DNA of 64,000 nt, from NCBI GenBank assembly GCA_013399695.1, contig VXAU01003549.1, positions 1,771,048 to 1,835,047 on the forward strand, written 5' to 3'. The notes beneath the pieces are model-generated. The model was not told the DNA's origin. It searched no databases and saw only the letters and a program-made list of their open reading frames with translations. Below are positions 12,101 through 24,260 of this stretch, piece by piece. The translations under genes were made by a program, and so were the position numbers. This DNA is from Formicarius rufipectus. Taxonomy: Eukaryota > Chordata > Aves > Passeriformes > Formicariidae. Position 1 is the first letter of the stretch; the number at the start of each line of letters is the position of its first letter.

Positions 12101-15100
12101 ATATATAGTGCTAAGAAGAGCCACTGCATAAACACAGTTATCAAGGAAGATCTTCATGCAAAAGGACTCCAAAGTGAAATACATGAGATTGCTTACCCAT
12201 ATGTAATTCAACAAATTTAACCTTCCCTACTCAGATTTGCTATTTTACATTAAAAAGTCCATATATGCATAGCTACAAAATAACATGTACATAAAAAACC
12301 CCATCCCACTTTAGACAAAAAAGGTAGCACAGCCAACTTCATTGCCAGTGTATGTAGACACTCATCTGGATTTCCTTTTTTCTGACACCTGTGCAAACGG
12401 AGTTAGTGTCAGAAAGAGGACTGTTTTCAAAGTAGAAAACTACGTCATGTTTTCAGCTATAGCTATATTTTTAATTAGAGAATACTATTTTAATATGGTC
12501 AACCACAGCATGACACCCATTAAAAGCAGACTTTAATTAAACAAAAAGATTCTGGGTGTAAACAGAAGTCTGCTTCACATGTTTTTCTCTCAGATGTGTT
12601 ATTTATACATGCAAGTGTTTTCCCTCCCATATTTTCAAGAAGATAAATTTATCTGTACCTTTTCAAGAACCTGTAGCTTCTTGAGAAGGTGAAAAAGCAC
12701 TTAAACTATAAACACAACTCATTTGCAGAATTACCTCAGCATTTGAAGATAAATACAAAATACTTTACAAAGTGAAGTCTAACCCATAGTTCTGTATGTG
12801 GATATCTTCCTTTGGTCTCTTAATAAAATTACTCACCAATCAGAGTATCAATAACAACCCATTTCAACTCCTACCAAGAAGTCACAGACTAGGAAAGATA
12901 CTACACATTTTTGAGCCTGCGCAAAAGGAAATTAACTTAAAACTGACACTATTCTCAAGTTGATTTTAATTACAGGCCCTTGACCTTCATTTAATTGAAG
13001 TACTAGACATTATTACATATAGCTGGTTGAAGCAATGAAAAATACCGAATTACAGATGACACCNTTTAGCACAGACTGTTTTAAAGGGGGGGGGTGTCAT
13101 AGTTGGTTACTTTGTTACTAATTTAAACTTCTTACAGTTATCTCACTTAAAATATAACACTGTGGCATTGTCAATCTTGTGACACTGGCTGTTCACACCA
13201 ACTAACTGAAATCATTTGAAGGTGTAATTTAAGAACAAGGTGAAGTTCGCAGGTTGCTCAACTGAAATTTTATTGGTAAAACTAAAAGAAGAGGACAACA
13301 TAAAAAAGGCTCAAATGAGAAAAGTAATGCTATTTATTCCTTGGCATCCAAATGGAAACTACAAAAAAAAAAGTTTAATTCCTTTATGTGCATCTAAATA
13401 CAGGCAACACTGTCAAAATTAGTGTGGTTTGCAAAAATATTTAATTTCCTCCACTATAAACCCAAAGATAAAGTTCTGAGCATAAAGTAATTTCTATTTA
13501 TTTCTTGAAAGAACAGCATTTGAATGCCAAGTCAAGAATTATACTAAAAAAGACACATGAAGTTGACAGCAGATCTTGACTGCAACCTTCACAAACCTAC
13601 CACAAGCAGGCAGATCTCAGATATAGTTCAGTAACTTGGCAGAAAAATCAGAAAATGATGGATAAAGTTTGGTCACAATTTTTTAGTATTATTAAAAAAG
13701 GAAAGCAAAAAAGGAAAAAAAGACCCCCTTATTAAGTAAAAGTAGCACACTTTCTGGAAGAATTATCTGTAGGAGAAATAGCTTGGTATAGTTGAGCCAC
13801 AAGTTTGCTCTCAGAACAGCACTGGCTATTTAAGTCGGGAACACATCACAGCTTCTCTAAAAAGCACACTTAAAATTCAGCCATAAAGCAATGAGCTATG
13901 GAGTATTCCAGGTAAGCCTAACCCACAGCACAACTGAACACTTTATCCAGCTTGCTCCAGATCTTCATGAAAAGAGGCCAAGCAGGAGCAGGCTAAAGGT
14001 CTTCTCAGTAACAGCAGCCATCCTCCAGATGACACCTTTTGCAGGGAGTCGCCCCACTCTTCATGGTAGTCACACCATAAAAAAGATGCTTGCAGGAAAA
14101 CAACAGCTAGGAGAAGACTGCCACAGACAAGAGCTCTCCTGACACCTTTCCACAGAAAGGAGCAAGTTTAAGGAGAAAGACCCCAGCTGACAGCATAAAT
14201 TGCTTGGAATGTACCAGCCTCATAACAAACGGTTTGGGAATATACGCATGCACTCTAATAAACAATCATACACTGAGTCAGGAAATGCAAAGTTAACGTA
14301 ACATGCCCCAGAAGCTGCTACTGTGCACACAAGATGAACTGAACTCCATAAGAACCACAGTCCTACAGTTGTGACGTACAAGACCAGAAAACAGGCACCG
14401 TAGCCCAATCAGGAAAAAAGACATGCTTGTTTTCTGCTCTTGCAGCACAAAGTCAGCAGACATGAGGTTGTCTGCTCTTCCAAGTTTACTACTATTAGGC
14501 GTAGAGTTATAAACAATGAAAATTTGCATGTGAATAGTAGAAGAAACTACATCTTGGAGATTTGAATATCAAAGGCTAATAGATCGGTACCTTATTCAGT
14601 TCAGGGGAGAAAAGAAAGTACTGCATGGACTGTAAAGACTTAAAAACACCACAAACTAATAAAACAGATACATACACAGAACAAGAAAAATGGTAATCAA
14701 CACTGAAATTTGCTGGGTGAAAATAAGGAGTGCAACTGCAGCACACTAAGCTTCTGACATAAGACTTCAACTTTCTGATCTACCAATGAGTGAATCCTGT
14801 TCACACCTGTCCCACAATGATTATGTGAAGTTCTTCATCATGGAGTTTATTAGAATCAACCAAGTATTAAAGAAAAATTTAGAGTTCCTATAAGGGAACA
14901 AATCTTTTTAACTGACCTATTTTCACAACTACCCTTTCTGAACTTGCATGATAAGGGAAAAATAAAAAAAAAAAACACAGCACAGTTACTGTCTTCTAAA
15001 AACCTACAAAAGATGAAATAAATGCTCCAGAAGAAAACATTCCACATTTGCCAGTCCCTATGTTTTCACCACAACACAGATTCAAAGAAGTCGCAGCACT

Positions 15101-16068
15101 ATGAAGGAAGATACAAACCCGCACAACACTAACCATTCACTAAGCCACACTGCAAATATAGCTACACTAGTACAATTCAAACACTAGTTACTTTGTTAAA
15201 AGACGAGGATGCAGAACAAATACTATTCTTGAGGGTAAACTAACATAAGATGCCATAAAGACAGTGACAATCAATCAAGGCAAAACCACATCTCACTGTT
15301 TCCCTGCAGCAGTTTCCAAATAAAGACAAGATCCTGCAAGTTTTATTTATGCTCTTTTTTTTTTTTTTCCAAACAGACACACAGGAAATTCAAAATTATA
15401 TACAAGTACTTCTAAGAACTTATGGAAACATTTGAAGTCAAGCACTACAAGTACTTTAAACTGAGAATCAGCAGTTCTTTCACTACACTTCAATATGCAA
15501 CAAAAGAGAAAAGATTATTGTACTACTCCCTAAAGCATTAGAGGTTTCTTCTCATTTACTTTAAGTTCAATTTGCACTTTATTTATAGACTTTGTGATGT
15601 TTTTAGAGATTCTCCAGGGGGAATTGCCTGAATCCTGTGTTAGATTAAAAATATTTTGATTAATTCATCAACCTGTTACATACAGATGGAAAAAAAAAAA
15701 AGAAGAAAAAAAAATAGAAACAAACAAATCAACTGACCCTCCTTAGAAATTTTTCAGGTTTATGAAGATACATGGAAACACAGTCTAAAGTAATCTACAA
15801 TAACATGTACAGAAGAAAAAACTGCATCACAGTTTAAAGCAGTCTGGGCCAGTCAAAAGCCTCAGATAAAGTACGTATGTGTAACAAGTGAACTGTTGAT
15901 CCGTAACAGCACGTGTGTTACTATGCAAAACAAAAACACAACAAGAAGCACATGGCTCCTGAAGTAAGGGCAAAAGAGCAAAATATCTTTTTCTTTTAAC
16001 ACTTCAAGTGACCGTACAAGCAAGAACCGACTGGCTTGCGCCACAAACTGAAAGAAGTCAGCCTTTAC

Positions 16069-16200
16069 CTATCAACGCCTGGAAAAGGTTACTTTGGAAG
16101 ATGCTGATGACCCGCTCGATGGAGTTCCGCAGCTGCCGGTCCTCCGCCTGGCTCAGCTTGGAGCGGTATTCCTCCAGGAGGCGCAGGGCTCGCTGGGTAT
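16069..16200 (-). CDS. DLG1: DLG1 coding exon 2 (L27 domain)
   Basis: This 132-nt exon encodes residues 7-50 of DLG1. The acceptor TTGCAG lies at 16206-16201 and the donor GTAAAG at 16068-16063. The peptide begins [18 protein letters not shown] and continues to NLFQALI, matching the first helices of the L27 domain with only a few substitutions against the human protein as I remember it. L27 domains pair with other L27 proteins (CASK and MPP families). In DLG1 this one helps target the scaffold to epithelial junctions and synapses. The exon enters in phase 1 and leaves in phase 1, so skipping it would keep frame with the third exon but would remove most of the L27 domain. GC content is high because the exon lies at the edge of the promoter CpG island. 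Confidence 0.96.
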
Positions 16201-16468
16201 CTGCAAGCGGAGACCAGACACATAGCACTGACCCGGGCGTATCGGGCAGGAGCACTAGGGATGCAACAAGCCCCCCGCGGCCGGGACAGCCCCAGCCCGG
16301 CGCGGCAGCTCCTTTGTTCGCAGCCGGGAGAGCGCGGGCGGGACGGTGCCCTCGGCGCGCTCGCACCGCCCGTCCCGCGGCAGCAGGAACAGAAGCAGCA
16401 GCAGGAGCAGGAGCAGGAGTAGAAGCAGCAGTAGGAGCAGCGGCGTTTTAGCTGTCAGCCGCACTCAC
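16201..16468 (-). other. DLG1: DLG1 intron 1 (268 bp)
   Basis: A short GC-rich intron inside the CpG island, between GTGAGT at 16468-16463 and the acceptor ending at 16201. It carries an imperfect trinucleotide repeat (16378-16442) close to the donor. Both splice sites match consensus and the phases agree on the two sides. Confidence 0.88.
16378..16442. repeat. Imperfect AGC/AGG trinucleotide repeat in DLG1 intron 1
   Basis: On the plus strand the tract is a run of imperfect AGCAGG, AGAAGC and AGCAGC units. In the DLG1 transcript it is a pyrimidine-rich CTG/CTC/CTT tract starting about 27 nt after the 5' splice site. A minus-strand frame through it reads as a long leucine run, which is an artefact of the repeat and not a signal peptide. 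Interruptions (GAAC, GTAG) suggest the tract is not a pure, recently expanded array. Confidence 0.85.
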
Positions 16469-16487
16469 CTTGTTTCCGGACGGGCAT
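16469..16487 (-). CDS. DLG1: DLG1 coding exon 1 (start codon exon, residues 1-7 partial)
   Basis: This is the start of the discs-large homolog 1 (SAP97) protein. Read on the minus strand, the ATG has its A at 16487 and is followed by codons for MPVRKQ and one extra G. The exon then meets a strong donor, GTGAGT, at 16468-16463. MPVRKQ is the start of the vertebrate L27-containing (beta) isoform as I know it. The 19-nt exon ends in phase 1, which fits the next exon (16069-16200), where the split codon becomes Asp. If the intron were retained the frame would stop after a few codons, so splicing is required. The 5' UTR must extend to higher coordinates, towards or into the assembly gap at 16586. 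Recognition rests on protein similarity and phase, not on transcripts. Confidence 0.95.
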
Positions 16488-16585
16488 CGCGCTCCGCGCC
16501 GCGGTCGCTCGGCCGCCGAACTCCGGGCGCGGCGCGGGGGGTGTCGCCCCCTGCCGGCCGGGCACAGCCTGGGGCGTGTGGGGGG

Positions 16586-16784
16586 NNNNNNNNNNNNNNN
16601 NNNNNNNNNNNNNNNNNNNNNNNNNNNNNNNNNNNNNNNNNNNNNNNNNNNNNNNNNNNNNNNNNNNNNNNNNNNNNNNNNNNNNNNNNNNNNNNNNNNN
16701 NNNNNNNNNNNNNNNNNNNNNNNNNNNNNNNNNNNNNNNNNNNNNNNNNNNNNNNNNNNNNNNNNNNNNNNNNNNNNNNNNNNN
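16586..16784. other. Assembly gap (199 N) in the DLG1 CpG island
   Basis: A run of 199 unresolved bases, flanked on the left by a G-run and on the right by a GC box. It lies about 100 bp upstream of the DLG1 start codon and may hide part of the 5' UTR or the transcription start. Open frames running through it have no meaning. Confidence 0.99.
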
Positions 16785-17199
16785 GGGCGGGGCCCGAGGC
16801 AGGTGAGACACCACCGCCCCCCTCCGCCTTAAAGGGGCCGCCCCGCCCCGTCCGCACCCCGAGCGGCCCCTGACACCGACACAGCTACCCCCGGGACCGG
16901 CCGGGAACGGGGACAGCCACAGCGACGGGATCCCGGAGAAACCCGCCCCGAGTGCCCCTCCCCGGCGCTGATCGCCGCCGTCCCGGGCGGAGCCCGGCGT
17001 GTGCTGCGGGAGGGCGGGGCGGCTCCAGCTGTGCGCCGGTACCTGCGGGTATCGCTGGTCCCCCTCTCTCTACCCAGGTCATCAAACCGGGTAAAACCGG
17101 GCCAAAGAGCTGTGCTGGCGCTGGGCTGTGAGTGTGCCGGGCACGGAGCAGCTCGAGCAGAGCCGCGTTACCTGCACAGGCACGGGCAGACCTGGCGGC

Positions 17200-20100
17200 C
17201 GGAGCACCCGCATCCTCCTGTGGCTGGTGTGGATTTGTTCTCTCGGTCTTGCTGGCGAGGACAGGATGAGGAGGAAGGGCTTGTTGGGAGGAGGGTAAAG
17301 AAATGGCTTTGCCGCGGTTTACAGGGTTAACAGGTTAAGGTTAGCGTGAGGAGAAAGCATGAACAGCCTTACTTAGTGGAAGTTCCAGGAATGGGCTATA
17401 TGGGCTGGCATCATGGACTGGTCAGAGTTATGAAAGTTACTTTCTCAAAAGTGGTGTGGAAATGGAAATGAGCTGCCTTCGAAGGGAACACAACTTGCTT
17501 CTTCACATGATAGTAAAGAGGTGGCAGAGCATAGAAAGGGCTGACTTACATAGAAGCACACCTGAACTAAACAATATTCTGTACGCTCAAGTGCATATTA
17601 AAACTGGAGAATTTAGGGTTAACTCAAATATTTGTACTGAGGGGGGAATATTAACTTATTTCTCAATCAGATGGCCAATCAAACAGCATCAGAGCTGAAA
17701 CACTTCAAACCCTGTGTATGTACATATGAGAGGCAGAGAGACTTGAAAGTTCAAAGCAAATCCTGCTGATGTGATTTTTTTTGATCCAAGTTTGCATTTC
17801 CGTTTACACTTTTTTGATTTAGGCACAACTGGAAATGTTCAAGAGCTTATTGCAGGAACCTAAAAAGAATCTGCCGGGCAACTCTTGCAAATTTCAAGTC
17901 TAAAAATCAGAACTAGGTTTGACAGTGGCCAAATCTTACAGGAAACTTACACTGTAACAAATCTAACTCAGATCTAGAAAAGGCCTCTCTCTTCTCCCTA
18001 TCCAATATTCACATGTTTTGTTCTGAGATTTGTGCCAGGAGTTTGTCCTCCTCCCACAGCTATGTACTGTGGAAGTGTTCACACATCTCATTGATGAAAG
18101 GAGAACATACACTTGGTGCTGACACAGTTCCCATTTTCCTCTTTTCTAATTGTATTTTCATATCTCAGGGGTTTGGCATTAACTGAGTACCAGTTTGGTT
18201 ATTTTAAAAATGAAAACATCCTAAGAAGGGGCCTTGGCAGGAGCCTCCATCATCTGGCCTCATCAGTTTTCACTGTTTACAGCAGCAATAAAGGTACTCC
18301 AAAAGGGCCATAGTCCTCTTGATGTCAGAGGAATATATATATACAGAAGGAGAGGAAGAACAGCCTAAATTTAGCTAGCAGAAAGGGGACATCTGCAGCA
18401 TTTAGGTTGGTTTTGCTGACTGACAAAAATGTATTATTACAAAGCAAAAAAATAATTTTTTTTTGCAGTGAAAGAAATCACCACAAAGAAACTACTTTTT
18501 CCATAAACAAGATTAGATGTTTCCAAGTTGGTGGGGTTTTTTTGTTTTGGTTTGGGGTTTTTTTGTTGTTGTTGTTTTTTGGGGGTTTTTTTTGGTGTTT
18601 TTGCTTTGTTTTTATTTTAGGCAGGAAATAATCCCATTATATGCAGTCATTGTGCTGGGGATAGCAAAATAATCCCATATATATCACCCTGAGNTCAAAG
18701 AGGGGGTCAGAGATGGATCAGCAAGTCAGGAAGCAATTAGGTGAGTCCTATTGTACCTCAGAGAGCCATGTTGGTTCCCTGCACTTTAGTCCTGGGAGTA
18801 TATCTGCAGATTGGAAGCAGTTGAGCCAGAAAACCCAGTATTACACTTCAGTATGTAAGGTGGGTTTGAAATTCCAGCTCATATAGAAAATATCACATGA
18901 ATAGCTAATGGCATTTTTACTAGCAACTCTACAGTAAGAGTGAGTGTTGCAAAACTGTCCTGTATTACACATCATCTCTTTCAGGCTCCAGATTTCAAGA
19001 CATTGTATAGTTCCCTTGGAGGAGGAGAAAACTGGGTATGAACAAGAGCATCATTTATGCCACAGCTTAAGCAATGTCACTTAAATCAAGGCATTATAGG
19101 CATATACAGAGAGGCTTGTACTTAAATTGTGAGTGGTGTGGTCAGCATAGAAGCCAGCATTATGCTGTGTTCAACACTGGCTGTGCTCCAGAATGATCCT
19201 TGGCTTAGGAACTCCAGGACAATTGTATAAAGCAGCAAACCTGTTGCCATTTTAGTCCTCTTTGCTCCAGAAGCAGCTGAGGATCTGACCAATGGGCCTC
19301 CTCCCCCTGCCTTCAGATTTCCCTCTCAAAATCCCTTCTTTTGTGACTGCTCCCAGCAGGTGGGACAGGCAACTTGTAACAGCACACATACTGCTCTGCC
19401 TATTGAAGGATATGGTGCTTAGGAGGGATATGTGACATGGAAGCAGGAAGCTGTTGGCAGCAAGGAGGCCAGCACAACACAGGAACAATAAAGTTGATCC
19501 TGTCGTAATTTTGTCACATTTAATGCCCAAAGTCACTATCCACCAGAGCAATCACCATATAGTATAAAGAGTTGATGATTTCCCTTACTCATTCAGAACT
19601 GGGAGTTGTTGTTCATAAAAAGATCTCTGACAGCTGCAGGAAAGCTTTCACTTCACCTGCAAACTCAGAGCAATTCTTCACAGCTAACTGAGGAAGCAAT
19701 GAAACTAATGAAGCCTCATTTCCTCTGGCTAGTAAGGGATGAAGCCTGAGTAAAGTTAGCTTGTCCATTATGCCTCCACTCATCTGGATTCTCTGATGTC
19801 AGATAAGATTGGATTGTGTGCTGCAGTCTTACCTTCCAGGAGCTGCCCTTTTAGTAGAGCACTTTTTCTTTGTCATCTGTAATTTTGTGGGTTATGAAGA
19901 GGTGCAAACAGCTTCTTGTAGAAGCATTCTACTTGAATGAAAACATATAATGGTAGCATGTGTCTTTTTCTACAAGAGCTACTACTTATAGCTAATTTTC
20001 TTGAAGACTACTGTTTTCGATACAGCGTGCACTTAGTATATTACACAGTCCCATGAGTCACATGCCTGTTATATATATTGTTAACAGTTGAATACTATCT

Positions 20101-23100
20101 CACTCTTGTCTATCATCTTTGATCTTGTGGACAAAATAAGTTGCTGCCTATTACACACAGAAGGATCCAATCTTCAGTTCTTAAAATCAAAATTTTATTT
20201 AAGAAAAATCACAGTTTATCAAATTCAGTTAAGCCTACTCAATGGAAATCTTATGGGATCTCCTTACACATTTCTGCTCATTTGACTTTAATCATTTTTA
20301 TATAGAGAAGATGGTTTCTCTGGTAATACAAGCTTCATATTTTTAATTTGTGAACTCCAAATCCAGATTTTTCTCATAACTGAAACTTGTCTTTGGTTAA
20401 TTTGATCTTGATGAGAATACAAGAATGCCTTTATTCTTAGTGTCAGAATCCTGCTGAGTATGGCTAGTAGATGAACGTATTCTTGTTTATAGGGAGAGTA
20501 AGACAAAATGGGACTTCTTTTTGTCTTAAAAAATAGAACTTTTTTTCCTATCATTATGCAGTCTGTGTACTCTGAAGTTGCTTGAGCTCTTATTCAATTA
20601 GGGATTGTATTCCATCTTCTTCATCTTTCTTTGCCCTTGTAATAAGGTTTATCTATTGAGTTTGGGACTATTCACAATCCTACAAAGAAATGAGTTTTGT
20701 TATTCCAGAACCTCAGGACCTAGAGCATTATAGGAAACGATATGTGATTTCTATTTTATTATTTGTTTTATTGAAAGGTATCTACCTAATGCATAGAATA
20801 GTGCAATTAGAACTCTTATAAACAATTGAAATTCAGTGGCTGGCTGCTAATGCTCCAACATCTTCTAGAAGGCTGCAAAACATCAAAACAAAAGCATACT
20901 AAACAATATTAGTTATATTCATTAACAATTACTACCAATATGAAATGCATCAACCTAGATCATCTTCCTCCACACTTTCTATAATCAGGGCTGTGTTATA
21001 TAATATCAGCTTAACAGCTTCTTAGTTGACTTCCTGATGTAAAGATAAACACCATTATATAACCTGCCTATTTTAACTTTCCCAGTCAAATTAAGCATAG
21101 AGGTTGGTTGGTGTGTTGTATGAAAGGAGTTTGTCTGTGTGAAAATCCAAAGCAAGAAGTAAGCCCTCAAAGAGCAGGTTAGATGCTCTTGAGCAGTGTC
21201 CTCCTGTGAGAAACAAAGCGATTGCTTTGGAATTGACTGATCAAATGCTAACAAGCATGTTTAGAAAGTAAATTCAGGGATTTTTATATTATCACTTGTT
21301 ACCCAATTTAAAAAAAAAAAAAAATTAAAAATAAATTTAACTCTTCACATTCTATGAACATGTACCAAATCCTCCCAAAATTGCAAGATTCTCTTGTTCA
21401 GACCAAACACAAGAAAGTACTGTTAAACCTCACTGTGGGATGCAGGCACAGGTTATGCAAAGTAGCACCTTCTTACAGAAAGCACAGAAGCCACTCTCAC
21501 TCCATGGAAATACAGTAAATAATATAGAAGTGTTTTTTATTTGTGTGGCACAGTCCATATCTCCATTCACTCTCTGCTGATTTTCACCACGCCTGAAGTA
21601 CAGAATGTGATGTGCCTGAACCACATGATCCAGCACACAGAAGAATGACATCACAGCATATCACATCAAGACACCTTTGTTTTCCCAACCCAGACAATGT
21701 AGTAATTGTAGCAGAGAGCATGGGATTGTGCCCAGCCTTATGCCTCTTACACAAGGGGCGAGAGATACTCTGCTTCACCACATTGTCCGCAGCGTGCACC
21801 TCAGAAAACAAAAAGTCTTCATGATTTGGGATTACATTTACATGTAACTAGATTAGGTAAGTGGACAAACTAGAAAGGGATTTTAGCAGTGATTTTTTAT
21901 GGGAATCAAAGTCATGCTTGTCAGAAAGTACCTTATTTTCAAAACTAAGGGTCACTCTCCAAATAAACAGTTTTGTTGCAAGGAATTGAGACATTCTAAT
22001 TCACAACAAACACTGAGTGTTTCTAAACTCTGCAGGAACATACTGCACATGTGGAGCTCTCATAGTAACCACTCTGTTCTGGAATGACAGACTGCTGAGT
22101 TTAAGATTCCCTCCTCCTGTGCTAACACCTACCTTTTGAGCTCACCACACCCTCGGAGAAATACCTGATAACTATTAGCACAACCAGCAGACTGTTGCTT
22201 TGCCTTTCACAAATTGTAGCTCCACCTGTAGCATTCTGCCTATTACTAGCTGCAGGCTGTGCTATGGGTACCCAGGGCCCAAGCTTCCCCTCCCCATCCC
22301 CTCTAGACTGTACAAGTTTTCTGCAGAAATCAGTTGAGAGAGGAACTACTGGAGCCAGCACGATTAGCTGGCCCTCAGGGCTACCACTGGTGGTGAGCAG
22401 GTAATTGAATTATCAGGCACACCTTCCCTTTAATGGGTTTTCCTCCTCCTTGTTTATGTAGAAGCTTTGGGAGGATAAAGGCAAGTATGCACCACAGCTA
22501 TGTGAGGGAAAAGAACAGTGCTAAAATGGAATGCAGCTAGAGAATTCGAGAAAAGTTTTTATATTTCTTAGAAGTTTATGAATAATTTACAGTCTAGAAG
22601 GGAGAGGCTGCCAGTGAGTGAAGCTGAGGTTGAATCCTCTATTGTCCCACAGAACACTGCAGAGCTGGAGCAACTGTGGAGGAGCAGTGAAGAACCCTGG
22701 ATAACTGTCCAGCTTTCAGGGATCTACTGATAAAGGGGACCTAGGGACTGTAGGAATTGACCATGGTTAATGCATCCCACCCTTCACTCCAGGTGAAGGG
22801 AGCATTCAGTGTGCTGAGCTCCCTTCAGAAGCAAGCATCTTGCAGTGCTCACACAGACTTGCTGTTTTATTTTGATACGTGTTTAGTCCTTGTGAATCTG
22901 CTCGGTTTTCAAGAAAGGACTCTGCAGAGAACCCTCATGTGGGTTTTGTAAAAACTGCTCTTTAGATCCTAGTGATATTGTGTCTACTCTTAGTATGAAA
23001 GAGGTTAACAGAGTCCAAAGTCCTGTTACAGATTCACATGCAGATTCCAGTTTGTCCCTTCAGTAAATCCTCTTTTGTAGACAGCTAATTGTTGCTTCTG

Positions 23101-24040
23101 TATCACTTAACCCAGTTCCTTGATCAAATACTACTGCCAGTTGAGATCAATGGAAATTTTAAGAGTTTCTGGTTGTAAGTTGCCAAGGAGCTTATACTGG
23201 ACTCTCAGAATCAGAACTTCTTCAGAACACACTGACCTAAGCAATTTGCTGCTGTTGGCAAAGCTGCGTGGACAGCTAACTTCTCCAGCTGGGTCCAAGG
23301 ATCTAGCTCCATGCTCCAGGAAAGCTACAGGCTGCAATAATCAAACATGCACATTCAGAGGCAATATGCACTGTAAGGCTATTTACTATTGATATTCCAG
23401 AGCTTCTATTCCTTCCATTTGCTTTTTGTCCCCAAAATACAACATTCCTGGAAATAATCTAATTTTCTTATTTTCAGATTTTAATTATCACTGGGGGAAA
23501 AAATCTCCCACTAACCCCACAACTGTGCTTTTGCAAGGTAAAAAGTGATATCACTAGAGGCTCTACTGCATTCCTTCTCAGACCTACACTACTGCAACAG
23601 CAGAGTACATTGAGTAACCAGTTTTCCAACACTAAGACTGACTCGTAAGGACAAGAAAAGTTAGAAGACAGCTGTATGCTTGCAGTTCTTGTCCCATCTT
23701 CCTGACAATTTAGAAATTATGCCAAAGAAAACATCAACCTGGTCATGTACAGGTCTCCATCCTGGAACAGTTTACATTTATGTATTTTCTTAAAGCTGAA
23801 GGCAGAAAACTTTATTTTTGGATGCAGAGACCGTGTGGACTAAGACTTAAAGGTAAAATATTTTCTTTTTGTTTCATCACTAAATATTTTATACTCTACA
23901 TAGACAAGCTTATAGAAGAAGAATGGGGTGACATGAAAAGCTACAGCAAAAAGAAATGCTGTGAAGTTCAAATAGTGTAGAGATCAAAGCCATACCAGGC
24001 AGGAGAGAGAGGCACGAAACATAAGTAGTCAACACAGAAT
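17200..24040. other. Intergenic DNA upstream of DLG1
   Basis: I see no gene. The block is mostly AT-rich unique DNA, with a T/G low-complexity tract at 18529-18620, an unresolved base at 18694 and an A-rich tract near 21310-21335. The open frames (all under 100 codons) lack supported splice partners or familiar protein motifs. Confidence 0.65.
18529..18620 (+). repeat. T/G-rich low-complexity tract with G-runs
   Basis: About 90 bases made almost only of T and G, with separate runs of four, four and five G and several GG pairs. It ends in a T-rich stretch followed by AG at 18620, which looks like a 3' splice site but is expected by chance in such a tract. Confidence 0.85.
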
Positions 24041-24049
24041 GACTGTGAG

Positions 24050-24260
24050 CCCTTACTGAGACCATGAAAGGGAAAGATGATTGATGTGGGCTTCCGGAGT
24101 GAGATTTTAGCAGATAGGGTTATGCTAATGGCCCTGCACAAAGCACTAGCAAGACCTCACCTAAAGAGTTACACATAACCGTGACCATCAGTGTTCAACA
24201 GAGGTGAATTTGCACTAGAAGGTGGCAGAGGAGGCCTTCTGGGATGGTGACCAGAGTGGA
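24050..24260 (+). mobile_element. Ancient CR1-like LINE fragment (ORF2 C-terminal region)
   Basis: In the plus strand the stretch reads like a decayed copy of the CR1 region that encodes 'LHKAL.RPHLEYCVQFW'. Here it is visible as LMALHKALARPHLKSYT, followed, after frame breaks, by a segment like 'FKK.EF.LE..QRRA'. It is heavily mutated, with stops and frameshifts. The exact borders and subfamily are uncertain. Confidence 0.6.

Larger units (their letters stand above)
1345..16068 (-). other. DLG1: DLG1 intron 2 (14.7 kb)
   Basis: A long phase-1 intron bounded by the donor GTAAAG at 16068 and the acceptor CTTTAG ending at 1345. It holds the transposon cluster at 5.7-8.9 kb, which is annotated separately. 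It also has homopolymer tracts (A run at about 7339-7356, T run at about 15354-15369, A-rich tract at 15690-15715, G run at 13086-13094) and single unresolved bases at 3173 and 13064. Outside these I see only AT-rich unique DNA from 1345 to 5700 and from 9130 to 16060. No alternative coding exon could be recognised. Confidence 0.85.
16100..17190. promoter_or_regulatory. DLG1: CpG island and DLG1 promoter region
   Basis: CpG dinucleotides are dense from the second coding exon of DLG1 through about 17190, in strong contrast to AT-rich DNA on either side. GC boxes (GGGCGGGGC type) occur at 16785-16793 and 17012-17020, and on the opposite strand at 16841-16850. No TATA box is evident. The start-codon exon lies inside the island, so this is the expected promoter of the long DLG1 isoform. 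The transcription start cannot be fixed because 199 bp are missing. The exact island borders are estimates by eye. Confidence 0.8.

Noticed and set aside
16255..16464. Minus-strand frame with a run of leucines, looking like a signal peptide
   Set aside because: It is produced by the trinucleotide repeat in DLG1 intron 1.
16346..16873. Frames running through the 199-bp gap
   Set aside because: They exist only because unresolved bases cannot show stop codons.
18600..18625. Possible plus-strand 3' splice site (T-rich tract then AG)
   Set aside because: The T/G low-complexity tract makes such a match likely by chance and no exon follows.
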